Assembly: GCA_030620095.1 (NCBI GenBank)
Contig: JAUTXW010004489.1
Coordinates: forward strand, 733,602-797,601
DNA: 64,000 nucleotides
DNA from: Kuschelorhynchus macadamiae
Taxonomy: Eukaryota; Arthropoda; Insecta; Coleoptera; Curculionidae
Direction of reading: 5' to 3'
The translations under genes were made by a program, and so were the position numbers. The notes beneath the pieces are model-generated. The model ran no database searches, was not told the DNA's origin, and was given only the letters and a program-made list of their open reading frames with translations. Numbering within the stretch: position 1 is the stretch's first letter; the number at the start of each line of letters is the position of its first letter. Positions 45,118-56,600 of this stretch are shown piece after piece.

Positions 45118-46560
45118 TCAAATCAAATCAAATCAAATAAACTTTATTGCTAGAAGATTTACACATCTCATGAACAAAGCACATTAAAACACTAATCAGA
45201 AACTTAGTAATAAAATTAAAAATTTGTTTAAGCTGTAAATAACTAATATAAAATTGGACCAACAATACCATACATTTAACAATGACAACACAATAAATAT
45301 TTAAAATGTCAATTAAAATACAAATACAAAAAAAATAGAGGGACTATAATACAAAGTATAAAACACATTTACAGTTATGGTCAATTGTGACAAATAGAAC
45401 ATAAAAAGATAAAGTACATAAAATTGTCTGAGTAAAATTCATTTGCCATATAGTAGGCTTTCCCAACCAATACTTTTTTAACCTCTCTCTGGAATTTTTT
45501 ATAACAGGTTGTCTGTCGAATCGGTAAAGGCAGTTTATTAAAAAGTTTTTTACTATTATAAAATATTGACTTTTGGGTTAATGTACTGGATGGTATTGGC
45601 AGATGAATAGAATTTGTATTTCGAGTATTGTAAGCCGAGACATGGGAGTTAATTTCACTCTTAAACTTTTTAAACATCAATGAGACCGTTTCAAAGATAA
45701 AAATGCTTGGCAGGGTCAATATTTTTTGTTGGACAAATAAAGGTAATAATAGTGTAAAATTCTTCTAATGCCAATGGTCAATATCATTTGAACAGAAGAA
45801 TTTATCCCAGTTGATACTTGCTAAATATAAATTAATGAGATCATAATGTGCTAAATGAAAATCTAAATACTCATAATCAAAAGGCATATATTCTTGTTTC
45901 ATCAAATTAAACTCAATAGTCAAAGAAGGGTGATACTTGTCAATAGAAATAATAGAATTGCTGGAAGTTGAGATATCAGTATTCCTCATGTTAGTAAACA
46001 CCAAATCTAAGTAATTATTTACAACATTGCAAATATTATTAATTTGATACAGATTATGATAAGCCATAAAGTTTGATAACATTTTTGTTTGCTGAGATAA
46101 ATTGCCTACAGCTCTACAACCAGAGTCATCATTCACCCATGATACATTAGGTAAATTAAAATCACCAACAAGTATAACATTGTCTATGTCATTATGACTC
46201 AATACATATTCTAACGATGTACAATGGGATTCACAAAGACCGGGCGACGATTTTGGTGGTAAATAGACAATGCTAACTAATGTTTTTTCACCATTCATGT
46301 TTAATATCACAAACAAACTCTCCAAATCATCATTATCACATTTTACAGACTTTACAGATAAATGTGACTTAACCGCAATCAACACTTCACCACCACAAAG
46401 ACACACGCTGGTTTTAACAGAACGGTCACAACGAATAACATTAAAGCCGGTAAAGCCCAATTCACCATCCAATACTTCATTGTGCAGCCATGTTTCTGTG
46501 TTTATAATATACATAGCAGATCTAACCCAAAACATGTTTTGCAGGACTAGTTTGACTGCA
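45118..46560 (-). pseudogene. LINE lacking its RT: endonuclease joined to C-terminus
   Basis: The endonuclease reads INTETWLHNEVLDGELGF (catalytic E present), GGEVLIAVKS, VGDFNLPNVSW, NYLDLVFTN and SIDKYHPSLTIEF down to about 45.77 kb. After a short linker piece the sequence jumps to the ORF2 C-terminus ILTLPSIFIFETVSLMFKKF, then AYNTRNT and FNKLPLPIR, ending at 45381. The whole RT is missing at the junction near 45.72 kb. The 3' end carries a TTGATTTGATTTGATTTGAT tail at 45118. Confidence 0.78.
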
Positions 46561-47140
46561 GATGACAAAAATATTCTGTGACCCTTGTATCGAACATGGA
46601 AATATGCTTGAGGACCTGGCTGAATTGGAGAGTTGGACAAAGGATTGGTTGCTGCGATTGAATGTGGATAAGTGTACTGTTCTTCATATTGGATATAACA
46701 ATCCAATACTTGATAATCACATTGACAATGTGGAACTAAAGAGGGTCACTGCTCATATTTTAAAAAAGACATTGATCTTCTTGAAAGGGTTCAAAGAAGA
46801 GCAACTAAAATTCCACCATCTTTAAAAAACATCTCATATGAAGATTAGGCTAAAAGCTCTTAACCTAACAACTCTGGAGGGAAGATGCAATAGAGGTTTC
46901 CTTATAGAACCCCCCGAGATTTTACATGGACACTACAAATGTAACATTCATTTCTTCCATAGGAACACCAATCCTCATCTTCGTGGTCACTCCTTTAAAC
47001 TGTCAACCAAGCGCAGTCATAGATTGTCCAGAAAAAACTTTTTCACTCAGCTGTGACCTTCCTGAGGAGGTGGTGATTGCCCCCAGTGTTAATGTGTTCT
47101 AGAACAGGCTAGACAATTTTCTGAAAAATGGTTAAGTGTG
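46556..47140 (+). pseudogene. LINE RT C-terminal half, different family
   Basis: TKIFCDPCIEHGNMLEDLAE and LLRLNVDKCTVLHIGYNNP continue a DDTKIF box. After a deletion come LERVQRRATKIPPSL-type sequence, YEDRLKALNLTTLEGR, GHSFKL and FFTQL with LPEEVV, typical of the CR1/L2-like families with the LGLxTLExRRxRGDLIE motif. It abuts the minus-strand endonuclease head to head. Confidence 0.65.
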
Positions 47141-47189
47141 CAACGTAAAAGACAATAAAAAAATCTATTTGTCAAAAACGGCAGTTTAT

Positions 47190-47560
47190 CGGTTTTATAA
47201 TAATAATAATAAGTTTTGGTTTCCGTAACAGAAGGACTGAAGGATGCTGTTCACTATCTTGTGAGGCATGTGATTGAGAGTTTCGAGAATGGCTGCGATA
47301 CTTATGCCTGCTGTCTAGATCTTACAAAGGCGTTCGATGGTGTTTCTTACGAGAGCCTACTGAAGAAATTTCCTTATTATGGTTTTCAGCCAGAGAACAT
47401 AGGTCTCCTAAAACCATATTTATCTGATCCGCCCCAGTTTAAGTCTTGCAATCAAGTCACATCCGATTGTAGCAGTCAAGGGCGGCGTGCCTCAGGATTC
47501 TGTGCTTGATTCTGTCCTCTTTTTGATTTATATAAATGTCCTTGCCAACTTCCAATTTTT
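47190..47560 (+). pseudogene. LINE RT palm fragment
   Basis: TEGLKDAVHYLVRHVIESFE followed by CCLDLTKAFDGVSYESLL is the RT motif A region. CNQVTSDC and a decayed GVPQ(D)SVLDSVLFLIYIN follow in another frame. Confidence 0.65.
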
Positions 47561-48004
47561 CAAATAAATGATCCAACAATTTAGTTCTTTTCACTACAAA
47601 GTTTATAAAGTGTGTTCTTTCTTAATTTCCATTAAAGGTTTTGAATGAAGGTAAGAGTGAATCGAATATTTAAAAAGTTATTTTAGATAACAGAAACAGA
47701 ATAATGTACAAATTTAGAGAATACATTTTAGCCACAGGTTCCACACTTTATTTATTTAAACATGCTAATTAGGCACTCGTATACATAATAGCATGGCAAA
47801 ACTTTTAATAATAAAATACACTGGAAGAAGATTTCTCATTTCCACATTTCGAATAACTAGAGTAATTTAGAAATTCTTGAACTTTCATAAATGAATCGTA
47901 AATAGTAATTAAGATATTATATTAAAAAATTTAAAAATCATTTTATTAAAAATAAAATAAATTTGAGCGCATGATATGTAAATTTTGGGCAATAAATTTT
48001 AGGC
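47561..48004. other. Non-coding
   Basis: AT-rich sequence with no feature recognised. Confidence 0.3.
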
Positions 48005-48160
48005 CAGAGACATATAAATTTATTATATGGAAAAAAGCGTGGGGCTCCAGTCATAAACTTGATCACAAAAATAGTAATAGTAAGATGAAGTGGCTTTTGT
48101 GTTCTATTCTTTATTGGCATCCCACGCCTTTTTCATGTTATAAATTTATATATATTCAGT
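48005..48160. mobile_element. Short palindromic MITE
   Basis: TATAAATTTATTATATGGAA then AAAAGCGTGGGG at the left is mirrored by CCCACGCCTTTTTCATGTTA then TAAATTTATATATA at the right, about 33-bp inverted ends around 85 bp. Ends are TA-rich, suggesting TA targeting. No coding sequence. Confidence 0.55.
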
Positions 48161-48419
48161 TGAATCTGCGCAAATAATAACATTGATAACTAATGTTGGG
48201 GTTGCCATTTTGGCTGTCTACATGTTGACAAAGAATTCACAATTTGCACTGTTAAAAACCCCCAGATACTAGTTTTCAGTCAAATCTGTACCAATTATAA
48301 CATTGGCCCGCCGTTTTGAATTTTCAAATGCGGACTAAAAATTCATAATTAGCTAAGTAAAATTGAACCAACGATAACAGTACTTGTCCGCTATATTGAG
48401 CAGCTATTTTGGATTTTTT
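48161..48419. repeat. Degenerate repeat related in style to the 10.6-11.3 kb array
   Basis: Reverse-complement forms of the ATGGCGGC-type motif recur (GCCATTTTGG, GCCGTTTTGA, GCTATTTTGG) with AACATTGG and CCAATTATAA spacers. Similarity to the 10.6-kb array is weak. Confidence 0.35.
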
Positions 48420-48455
48420 GTATAAGAAAATGTTAAATTTTTACCCAAACTATGT

Positions 48456-49788
48456 ATGCACACCAAATTTAAAATTAATCGATTATGTGATATGTGGAAT
48501 ATCAAAAGTTCCATTCAATACATGCCAGAGTCAACTAAGGGATTCATTAGAGAGGCTTGCAGAAATCAAATCTCAAAAAACGTTGTTAACAACAAGTCAA
48601 AATATGTTTCTCGTAAAAACACTGAAGTTATCCAGGGACTGAAGAAAAAGGAATGTTTTTATTTAAAAGCTGACAAAGGAAATAAGGTTGTTATACTAGA
48701 CAAAACAGATTGTTTTGAAAGAGTAGACAATTTGATTCAAACTGGTCCTTACGATTTAATTGAGAAAAACCCGTTATCAAAAATGATAACAGAAGTAAAA
48801 AGTACTTTAAAACAGTGTAAAAACCTTGTGTCCGATAAACTAAAATTCAAACTAACATATAGTAACCCACAGTTATCTAAACTGTATTGCCTTCCCAAAA
48901 TTCATAAACCTGGGAAGTCCATGAGACCTATTGTTTCAGCTGTTGGATCACCAACGTACAATATTTCAAAATGGTTAGTAGAAGAATTCGGCAAATTAAA
49001 TATCTCGTATGATAACTTTGAGGTTACTAACTCGTTAGAATTCTTAGATAAAATGAAGAATGTTCACTTAAAAGAAGGTGAAATTTTAATATCTTTTGAT
49101 GTAAGCTCACTGTTTCCTAGTGTACCCATACCACTAGCTTTAGAGTACCTAAAGGAACTACTTGAAATCAATAATTTGAAGAAAGAAATTATTGATGAGT
49201 ATCACAAAATTATGTATGAATCAAAATTTTTTTCAGTACAACAATAAATATTATAAACAACTAGAGGGAACTGCGATGGGCAATTGCTTATCTCCGTTCC
49301 TTGCAAATTTGTTTATGGGCAGATTAGATACCCAATTCAAAAAAGAACTCAAGTATTTCCCAAGGGTGTGGTATAGATACGTAGACGATATATTTGCTAT
49401 TTTTGATACTAAAACAGAAAATTTGGACACTTTCTTAGAAACATTAAACAATAAATATCCTTCCATTAATTTTACGTACGAAAAGGAGAACAATGGGCAA
49501 TTACCTTTTCTCGACACGTTAGTTATTAGAAATAACGATAAATTAGAATTTGATATTTATAGGAAATTTACTAATACTGATAGATATATAACATCCGACT
49601 CATTTCATTGCTGTCAACACAAAATGGCAGCATTCCATTTCTTAACTCACAGGTTAGTCAATTTTCTACTAAGTAAAGAACGTTTTAACAATGAAATGAA
49701 TCGGATTAAACATATAGCTAAAAGTAATGGATATAATGATAATTTTGTACATAAACTAGTAAATAGACATAAGCATAAGAAAAAATAA
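48456..49788 (+). pseudogene. Penelope-like reverse transcriptase (one frameshift)
   Basis: Motifs in order: LKADKGNKVVILDKTD, LYCLPKIHKPGKSMRPIVSA with GSPTYNISKWL, ISFDVSSLFPSVPI (first catalytic Asp), LEGTAMGNCLSPFLANLF, and YRYVDDIFAIF with YVDD at 49378-49389, then GQLPFLDTLV. These are Penelope-type, telomerase-related RT motifs. Reading shifts frame in the T run at about 49225-49231 (stop of the first frame at 49245-49247). Catalytic residues are intact. The second frame ends at 49786-49788 in the AAAT repeat. Confidence 0.82.
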
Positions 49789-49812
49789 ATAAATAAATAA
49801 ATAAATAAATGT
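49781..49812 (+). repeat. (AAAT)n microsatellite between RT and endonuclease
   Basis: About seven AAAT units introduce stop codons and change the frame between the RT and GIY-YIG parts. It is probably an expansion within a lysine-rich linker. Confidence 0.9.
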
Positions 49813-50348
49813 TAAAAGATGCCACTACTCTTCAAATACCTGAAGCCTCCAATAAATTCATAGTAATCCCATATGATCCCAGATATACGAGAGGTCTAGA
49901 AAAAGTATTTAAAAACGTAGGTTTAAGAGTAGCCTACAAAACGGAGAATAGTTTGAAAGATCTTCTTGGAAACCCCAAAGACAAAGTCGACTTGAGGGAG
50001 AGGAGTGGCATCTATGAAATTAGCTGTAATGACTGCGATCTAAAATATGTTGGGCAAACTAAACGCTCCATAAACATTCGTTTTAAAGAACACATGGCAC
50101 ATTTAAGATACGGAAGAACAGAAAAATCAAGCGTTGCCCAACATGCTTTGGAAAACAATCACCGAATAGGAATAAATAATCTTAAGTTGATTAAAAATGT
50201 ATCTAATAATAGATTATTGGATGCATTTGAGAGTATAGAAATAGTTAAATGTGGTAAGAAAGCACTAAATAAAGACAGAGGGCCTATTCCCTATAGTCCC
50301 CTCTATTGTTTACTTGACAACGGTGCAGTCAGGTGCAACCAAGTGTGA
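49809..50348 (+). pseudogene. Penelope-like GIY-YIG endonuclease domain
   Basis: This 179-residue frame contains SGIYEISCNDCDLKYVGQTK with GIY and YVG about ten residues apart, a CxxC pair between them, R and EH further on (INIRFKEHMAHLRY), and a later ESIEIVK glutamate: the GIY-YIG nuclease core as found in Penelope-like elements. It nicks target DNA to prime reverse transcription. The ATG is internal to the ancestral polyprotein; the domain was fused to the RT before the microsatellite expanded. Coding is complete through the stop. Confidence 0.82.
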
Positions 50349-50402
50349 CCACATTTACCTATAAATAGTCTCGGTTAGGATAAGTTACTTTAGTTTATAT
50401 CA
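50349..50402 (+). other. Penelope-like 3' region before the ribozyme
   Basis: Short non-coding link between the endonuclease stop and the hammerhead, the expected place for the 3' terminal-repeat sequence. Confidence 0.4.
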
Positions 50403-50445
50403 TCTGCTGATGATGCTAACTTCGTTAGCGAAACGCGCGTCCAGA
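50403..50445 (+). ncRNA. Hammerhead ribozyme of the Penelope-like element
   Basis: Core CUGAUGA at 50407-50413 and GAAA at 50430-50433 are intact. Stem II is GCUAAC/GUUAGC (50415-50420 with 50424-50429) closed by a UUC loop. Stem I pairs UCUG (50403-50406) with CAGA (50442-50445). Stem III is the 8-nt palindrome ACGCGCGU leading to GUC, with cleavage expected after C50441. One extra U (50414) lies between core and stem II. Short palindromic stem III is typical of dimeric Penelope/retrozyme hammerheads. Confidence 0.8.
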
Positions 50446-50814
50446 ACGTAACAAGTTGTGGTGTAGTGTGGTTAGAACTCTTGTATTTTGATGTGGAAGT
50501 GACTGAAAAATCCATTACGAAGTTGAAACTAGACAAATGTACTTGAATTTAGTAAAAATGTGGCAAAAATGAAGGGGGTCATACTTTTGGTCACACCTAA
50601 AACTGATAATAGGCAGATAATAAGGCATCACTCATATTTATTAACCTACATACCTTCCACTATATGTATGACGATTGGCGACCTGCGTATTCACCAACAC
50701 GCACGTAGCCAAGAATTCAGTTCAGGGGGGCGGTAGAGGTTTCAGGGCGAGGGGGTACATATGGTCAAACCGCAGGAATATTAGGAAGAAACATGCTTAC
50801 ACCAAAATAAAAAA
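50446..50814. other. No recognised gene
   Basis: Non-coding sequence after the ribozyme. A GGGGGGCGGTAGAGG purine block lies near 50727. Nothing else assigned. Confidence 0.3.
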
Positions 50815-52110
50815 AGATTGAAAAGTCATGTATCTTTGAAACTGCCTGAAACATTGAAGATTGTTGTCACTAACAGACTGTGTATGAACACTGGCAAAAC
50901 CCAGTCAATCAATTTCACTTTGGGTAAAGGTAAAAATGATCATAGATTTTTGGTGGATTGCTCCAAGGAAGTGAATTTTCCCGGGGTAACTCTAGATACC
51001 GTGCTATCATGGAAAAACCATACGAAGCACCTTGGTAGGAAACTATTAAAGTTCACTTATTTGATCAGGAACTTGACTAGTGTGTATAGTATATCTGAGT
51101 CGGCGATTTCTTTGTGGCATGATCGAAATTTAAACTTTTGTAAACTGATTAACTGAATAAAAATAAATTTATTTGATATATGTGGTGTAGAAAAAAGGGA
51201 AAACTCCTCGGATTATCCGAAATTTTCTGCTGCCTCAATTTACTTTAGATATACTTTATTTACTGGGACTCTTCTGGCATCCTACCATGGCTATTTTGGC
51301 TTTGTCACGTCTTATGCCGTACTAGAGAGGGGCCATTATCCACATGCTGAGTTAATTTTTAAACAATAAAGAAGATGTGTAAGGCTTGTATCAGGGCTGA
51401 AGTACCTGGATCACTGTCGGCAAAGTTTTATTAGATATAGGTTAATGACTCTTCCTTGCATATACATTTTGCAGTGTCTTTTGCATGTCAGACAAAACCT
51501 TCAGTTTTTCATCTCGCATCAGAATGTCCATGACTATCAGTCAAGGCATGGCACTTATCTAGTAATTAACCATCTCCGCCTCACTAGGGTAAGAGTGGAC
51601 ACTAACTATTATGGTCCAAAGTTTTTTTAATTCATGTTAGAGCCTTAGAGATTAACATCTTTAAGACCACCTTTAACAAATACCTTCTGCAGAATGCTTT
51701 TTATACTTTTGAGGAGTATTTCAATAGTGGTTTCTACTTTTAGTTACTGTGTTTTTTTTTTAATGTCTGTTATTTTCTAATTGTATTTTATTATGATAGG
51801 TACATTTAAAACTTTTTAACATTATCCACTGACTATTGTACATCAATTTTCAAAATTTTTCAATTTGTTATGGAATGTTTAACTGCAAAACTTATGCATT
51901 TTACTTTGTACGTTTGTAAGAAATGTTTTTGTGTTTTTTTTCCTTTAATGTTCTTAAGAATATTTTACTTAACTTTTTATGTAGTATTGTGCTTAGATCA
52001 ATATGTAGGCATTACTTTCTTTTATAATACATTGTCCTTTATTCATTCATTGTTATCTTGACTTGGTTAAATGCAATTTTATTGTGTATTGACATCAATA
52101 AAGATCTATC
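50815..52110 (+). pseudogene. LINE ORF2 C-terminal half and 3' UTR
   Basis: NRLCMNTGKTQSINFTLGKG, VNFPGVTLDTVLSWKNHTKH and KLLKFTYLIRNLTSVYS begin in the RT thumb. GHYPHAELIFKQ and LTLPCIYILQCLLHVRQ follow in other frames, then VHDYQSRHGTYL and NYYGPKFF. The 3' UTR ends ATCAATAAAGATCTATCGATCTATTA, a GATCTAT-type tail. Confidence 0.72.
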
Positions 52111-52129
52111 GATCTATTAAATAATACGA

Positions 52130-52600
52130 CTATTAGCGATGGAAATCGTTTTTCGAATTTACTGGTACATGCAATTTTCTGAGTAGAACTATCAACAATT
52201 CCCTCCAGTCGGGACTCATACTGAGACTTTGATTTTAGGAAGGCATTCAATAGTGTAAAGTATTCCATCCTGATTGAGAAACTTAGAAAGTATTAATTAG
52301 TATTATAGGAATTAAAAACCCCCTACTTTTTTAGCTAGACAGTTACTTGTGCAACCAAAAGGAAAATAGTAAAATTCCCAAACTGCGAATTTAAGGAGAC
52401 GGTTCCTCAAAGGTCCTACCTTGACCCAGTACTCTTCATCATTTTTGTAAATGATTTGTGCTAAATATTTAAACACTCCACTATTGTTTTATGCAGATTA
52501 CCCAAAAATTTTTCATTCATCAATTACATTGATGCCTTGGTCGCATGGTGTGATGAAAACCAAATGAAACTATCAAAAATGTCATTCATGAGAAAAAAGA
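52130..52600 (+). pseudogene. LINE RT fragment, strongly decayed
   Basis: Scattered frames give FRKAFNSVKYSILIEKLRK, VPQRSYLDPVLFIIFVNDL and WCDENQMKLSK, i.e. RT motifs A, B-adjacent and the thumb start. The catalytic ADD box is degraded (CRLPKNF). Confidence 0.55.
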
Positions 52601-52739
52601 ACCTCTTAAGCATGCTTATTTGGTAGGGGGTCAAGAACTCAGTAGAGTGATGTTAATGTACACATAGCAATATCTAACAAACAGTACGATTAAAACTCAA
52701 GACAAATTGCTCTATGAAACATATTGAATATTACATTAT

Positions 52740-55237
52740 TCTGCCAATATGTGGCGCTTTTAAAGATGCAACATTAAATTCCACAAATTCCTCAACTGAA
52801 TAGAATGCTCCTTCAGTGAAGAATGTATGCATTTTTGACTTATATTTATTTGTAAATTCACTTATGCCAAATATTGACTTCATTTTATTAAGGTATTTTA
52901 TGCTCATAATATCTAAAGAGCTGTGACATACAGTAAGTCTAGAATATGGCATTCTCAAGTCTTGGGCCTTGTTAATGTATTCTACCAACAGCAAAATGTA
53001 TAAACTTGGTAATGTAAGAATTTTGAGTTTAATATATAATTTTTTACAAGAAGTAAATGGCGAAATACCTTCCATCACATCTGAGAATTTTTTCTGTACT
53101 TGTCTTATTGCAATAAGCAGAGGAGCCCCAGAAAATTCAGGCTGTACTCGAGGACTGACTACTAAATTATACTAAATAAGTTTGAAGATACTCATGTCAA
53201 CTGAGTCTTGCAACTGTCTAATTAAAAAACACAAGTTTTGCAGATGTTATTTCCATATGTCTCTCCCATGTTAGTTTCCGATCAATTTGAATACCGAGCA
53301 ACTTAGTCCCTGAGGTATTATTTATTGATTACCCATTAATTTTTATAAGTAAATCGTAATTAACACTAATGTTCTTTGGAAGAAACTGCATAAATACAGA
53401 TTTTTCAGAATTAAGAATGAAACCATTATCATAAGAATATTCGCCGAACCTTTGTGAAATGTGATTACTTTTATCTACTAAATGATTTGAATTTACATTA
53501 TCCAGCAATATACTTGTATCATCAACTTTTTGTATTTAGTATTTGTATAAACAACTTTTTGCACTTATTATTATTTTCTCTTTTTATAGGAAAATGATAG
53601 TTATAATGAAAAACTAAGGCGATGTAAAAGGCCGCAAGCTCTTCCTGGAAATTCTCTGCATTATATATATCATGCCATTCCTCGCAAAATATACCACTCT
53701 AAAATGCTTCCACATTCATATTATTTAGATTTCTACGATATGTAAACCTGTTCGAATTGTTATATAAGGGTGGAAAGTTGAACTTACATGTTTAATACAT
53801 GAGATCAGAATAAAAAACAGGGGAAACCTGTATTGATTTTTAAGACAGATTTGAAAATATGTTATCTATACATGTGGAACTTATACTACTAACTCTAGTA
53901 GGGTGTGTAATATGTGGAGAGATCTCATTCCTGTGAAAAATTTAGAAAGTTCGCCTTATATTCACTCTCTACCAACAGAATTATATTTATATCACATATA
54001 TTATGTAGCTATCCTTGTTATTATAAAATTTACATATGAATATACCAACTTATCTCAAAAAATCCTTAACAGAGCTAAAAGAATACGATATACAGAAAAA
54101 ATGTACAATTTGTTACTTAAATTTACAGCTATACAAACATTTTTCAATACATTTATTATATGAAACCTCTATGATATCCATATTGCTAAGAGCAAATATA
54201 CAAACGCAAAGCTTTGCACACAACTTAAAAATCTCTCTATAACTGTATTAAAAGCAGCTCACTGCTTTTACACCAATGTTTGACAATTGACACAATATTG
54301 ACTCTATTTTTTGTTAAAGTAATACCAAACGAGTCAGTCTTCCCAGTAATTCTGGCTATATCTAGATTCATTACTTCTATTTGATCAGTTTTTCTTAATC
54401 TACCATCGTTTTCTGAGAAACATGGCAATAAAATATTATTGTTTTCAGTACCTATTTGTGAGGATCCGCTTGTGTTACTTGTTAGGTTTCTAACTGCAGA
54501 TTCACTACCTCTTCTTTACTAAAAATATTATAGTAATTTTCATCGACGTGTAGACATCTGGCCGACGTAATTTGAAGTGACGGGAGGGGCGAGCTGTTGA
54601 ACATATCTCATTGTATTTTAGGCTATTGCCTGACTAATAGCACTTTAACTTGCAGCGGATTGATAAAATTTTGGCCATTATTATTTTGCACTTGTTTCGT
54701 TATCTTATTTCCTTTCGCGTTTTCAGTCCATTTGAAAACAGCTTTTTGACTTTCAACAGCTGTGGTTTCTGTACACAAATTTGCTGTTGGATATTTTGTA
54801 GAACTGGGGTTCGTAATATTACTGTTTTTTGATACATTCTTTGTTGTGGTTTGTTTTTGTAAAAGTTCGTTATTTGCCGAGAATGCTTGGAAAGTATTTC
54901 CCGCATTGGTTTAAAAGCTCAGTTCTCCTGTAGCAGTCTGTTAATTTTCTTGAAGTATTATATATTTTTCCATTTCTAGAATTATTCATTTTAGAAGCTC
55001 TATCTCTCGTACTATAATCGCGGCATCTTCGTTAACCTGTGTTTTTGTGGCAATGTTGAGGTTAAGATTTGTTTTATCACTTTCACAGCATATCAGAAAC
55101 TTCTCACTTTGAAACACCAGATTTTTTATTTTTGCACAGCTTTTGTGGAAAATTTCCCCACAATTTAGACACTGAATGTTATTTGTGATCTTATTTTCAC
55201 AACATTTAAAACTCTCGTCATCCTCAATCGGCGCCAT
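52740..55237 (-). pseudogene. CR1-group LINE with PHD-type ORF1 and RT deletion
   Basis: ORF1 starts at 55237 with MAPIEDDESFKCC and a PHD-like CxxC...CxxCGEIFHKSC series. The endonuclease follows (NIVSIVKHWCKSSELLLIQL near 54.3 kb, SSTCIDNIFSNLS near 53.88 kb), then the linker FTYRRNLNNMNVEAF and EELAAFYIALVFHYNYHFP (53.6-53.75 kb). The RT fingers and palm are missing; the sequence resumes at VDDTSILLDNVN (53.5 kb) and LLGIQIDRKLTW. The C-terminus (53078-52731) has LTLPSLYILLLVEYI and GAFYSVEEFVEFNV. Stops and frameshifts are frequent. Confidence 0.72.
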
Positions 55238-55379
55238 CTTGATGTCGAAACACTAAAATCTTTATATTATTTATTAGTCAGTACTGCTGTGTTATTTGGT
55301 GCCACGTATACAACACACACACATTAAAAGGATAGAATAAGTACAATCCAAAGTCTCAAAGTTCCTTCTACATAAATTA
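55238..55379. other. LINE 5' flank, no gene
   Basis: Likely 5' UTR of the minus-strand LINE that starts at 55237. Confidence 0.3.
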
Positions 55380-55935
55380 AACATTGACAGTTCAAAACCT
55401 AACTATAATGAACTCTCTAAGCTAATTGCCCTCCTAGACCTAATTACTCATAATGTGCTTGCGTTGTCTTCTGGTCACAGACTCCTTAATGGTGAAGTTG
55501 ACTGGCCAGAGATATTGAAACTATTTAATTTTCGAACTGCCCCTCCTGCCCAACAAGACAAATAGAAACCTTACTCAAATTAAAGTAGAATCGGTGGGGG
55601 TAGAAACTAAGATAGATATAAACAGAATTATGTCCTTATTTAATAAGCTCTCTCCAACTGTGACCCTAGAATGTTCCTCTGAAAGCTTTTAAAAAAATGT
55701 TAATTATCTAACCAGCAGCGATAACACCTGAAGCAGTAACGAAATTCGCATACCAGTCAGAATATAACTAGATTCTTGCCTGATTTTCAATTGGATTATA
55801 CAGACTGTTGTACCTATTAGTATTAGTTGTTACCTATTAGTGTTTTTTCATTTGTATAGAGAGGTTTTTTATGAATATGACTTTTAGTACTGATTGGACA
55901 TTGCCTGTAATGTATCTGTGTTGTAATAAATCGGG
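55380..55935 (+). pseudogene. LINE C-terminal fragment and 3' UTR
   Basis: LLNGEVDWPEILKLFNFRT matches the LYKLLNGxIDCPELLxxINFxxPxR motif of LINE C-terminal domains. KIDINRIMSLFNKLSPTVTL fits the following INRIxRLFN motif in another frame. The 3' UTR with TGTAATAAATCGGGC ends near 55935. Confidence 0.55.
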
Positions 55936-56149
55936 CATGTCACATATGCAGGGGTCGATGTTTATTCTTAATGTATCAAGGGTTCATGGTTTTGCATAGA
56001 CTATCATTTTTAAATAATTCTAGAAAAAGTAATGCAAAGGAGTCAACTTCTGATGAATGTTTTGAAATTATTCTCATTTCAAACTTTTCCTGCAAAACTT
56101 CGATAGTCGCATAAGCAGTATGACATAGGCAAGGTCTTGTCACTTACAT
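55936..56149. other. Non-coding
   Basis: Nothing recognised. Confidence 0.3.
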
Positions 56150-56600
56150 TAGTTTCATCTAAATCGGGAAAACTCTCTTAACAACAATCTGTACCGCTCC
56201 TCATCCCGTGGATTTCCTATCACATTAAAAAAAAAATGGTCTGATAATTCCACCAAGCCATAACCCACACTACACAGTGAACTTTTGTGGATAAAAGAGC
56301 TTCTCGATCATCTCCAGAGGATTGTTTTCACATCAAAAACGACAATTGTGCTTATTCACGTATCTACTTAACCAAAAATGAACTTCATTTAAAATGATAA
56401 TTTTTTGCCCAAAATTAGGATTTGTTTCCAGTTTTCTTATGTGAGTGTAAACTCATTTAAAATAAGGCAAGTTGTCATTCTTCTAAGGCCTAATTCTTGA
56501 ACACGATGAGGAATCGGTAAATTATGAATTTCTGCAACACTATCATGTTCTTGAAGAGTGTATTGCACCAAGATGAATTGTCAAAGTATACTGTGTTGAG
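56150..56600 (-). pseudogene. mariner/Tc1-like transposase remnant
   Basis: The minus strand reads VAEIHNLPIPHRVQELGLRR (helix-turn-helix region) and then NEVHFWLSRYVNKHNCRF, followed by CENNPLEMIEKLFYPQKFTV, CGLWLGGIIRPFFF and DEERYRLLL. This matches the DExHFxLNGYVNKQNxRxW...HPxKVTVWC...GIIGPYFF series of mariner-like transposases. The N in NEVHFWL replaces the usual catalytic Asp, and several stops are present. Confidence 0.68.

Larger units (their letters stand above)
48420..50450 (+). mobile_element. Penelope-like element with GIY-YIG endonuclease and hammerhead
   Basis: RT, GIY-YIG endonuclease and a hammerhead ribozyme follow in the order typical of EN-containing Penelope-like elements. 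The N-terminal part upstream of 48456 is short, so the element is probably 5'-truncated near 48420. I found no upstream terminal-repeat copy. Only two lesions interrupt coding: a one-base frameshift in a T run and an AAAT microsatellite between the domains. That makes it one of the younger elements in the window. Confidence 0.82.

Noticed and set aside
53607..53765. A plus-strand open stretch after a good polypyrimidine/AG acceptor, reading like a terminal exon of about 52 codons
   Set aside because: The minus strand of the same bases gives the LINE linker between endonuclease and RT (FTYRRNLNNMNVEAF and EELAAFYIALVFHYNYHFP), in place within a minus-strand LINE, so the plus-strand reading is a shadow.
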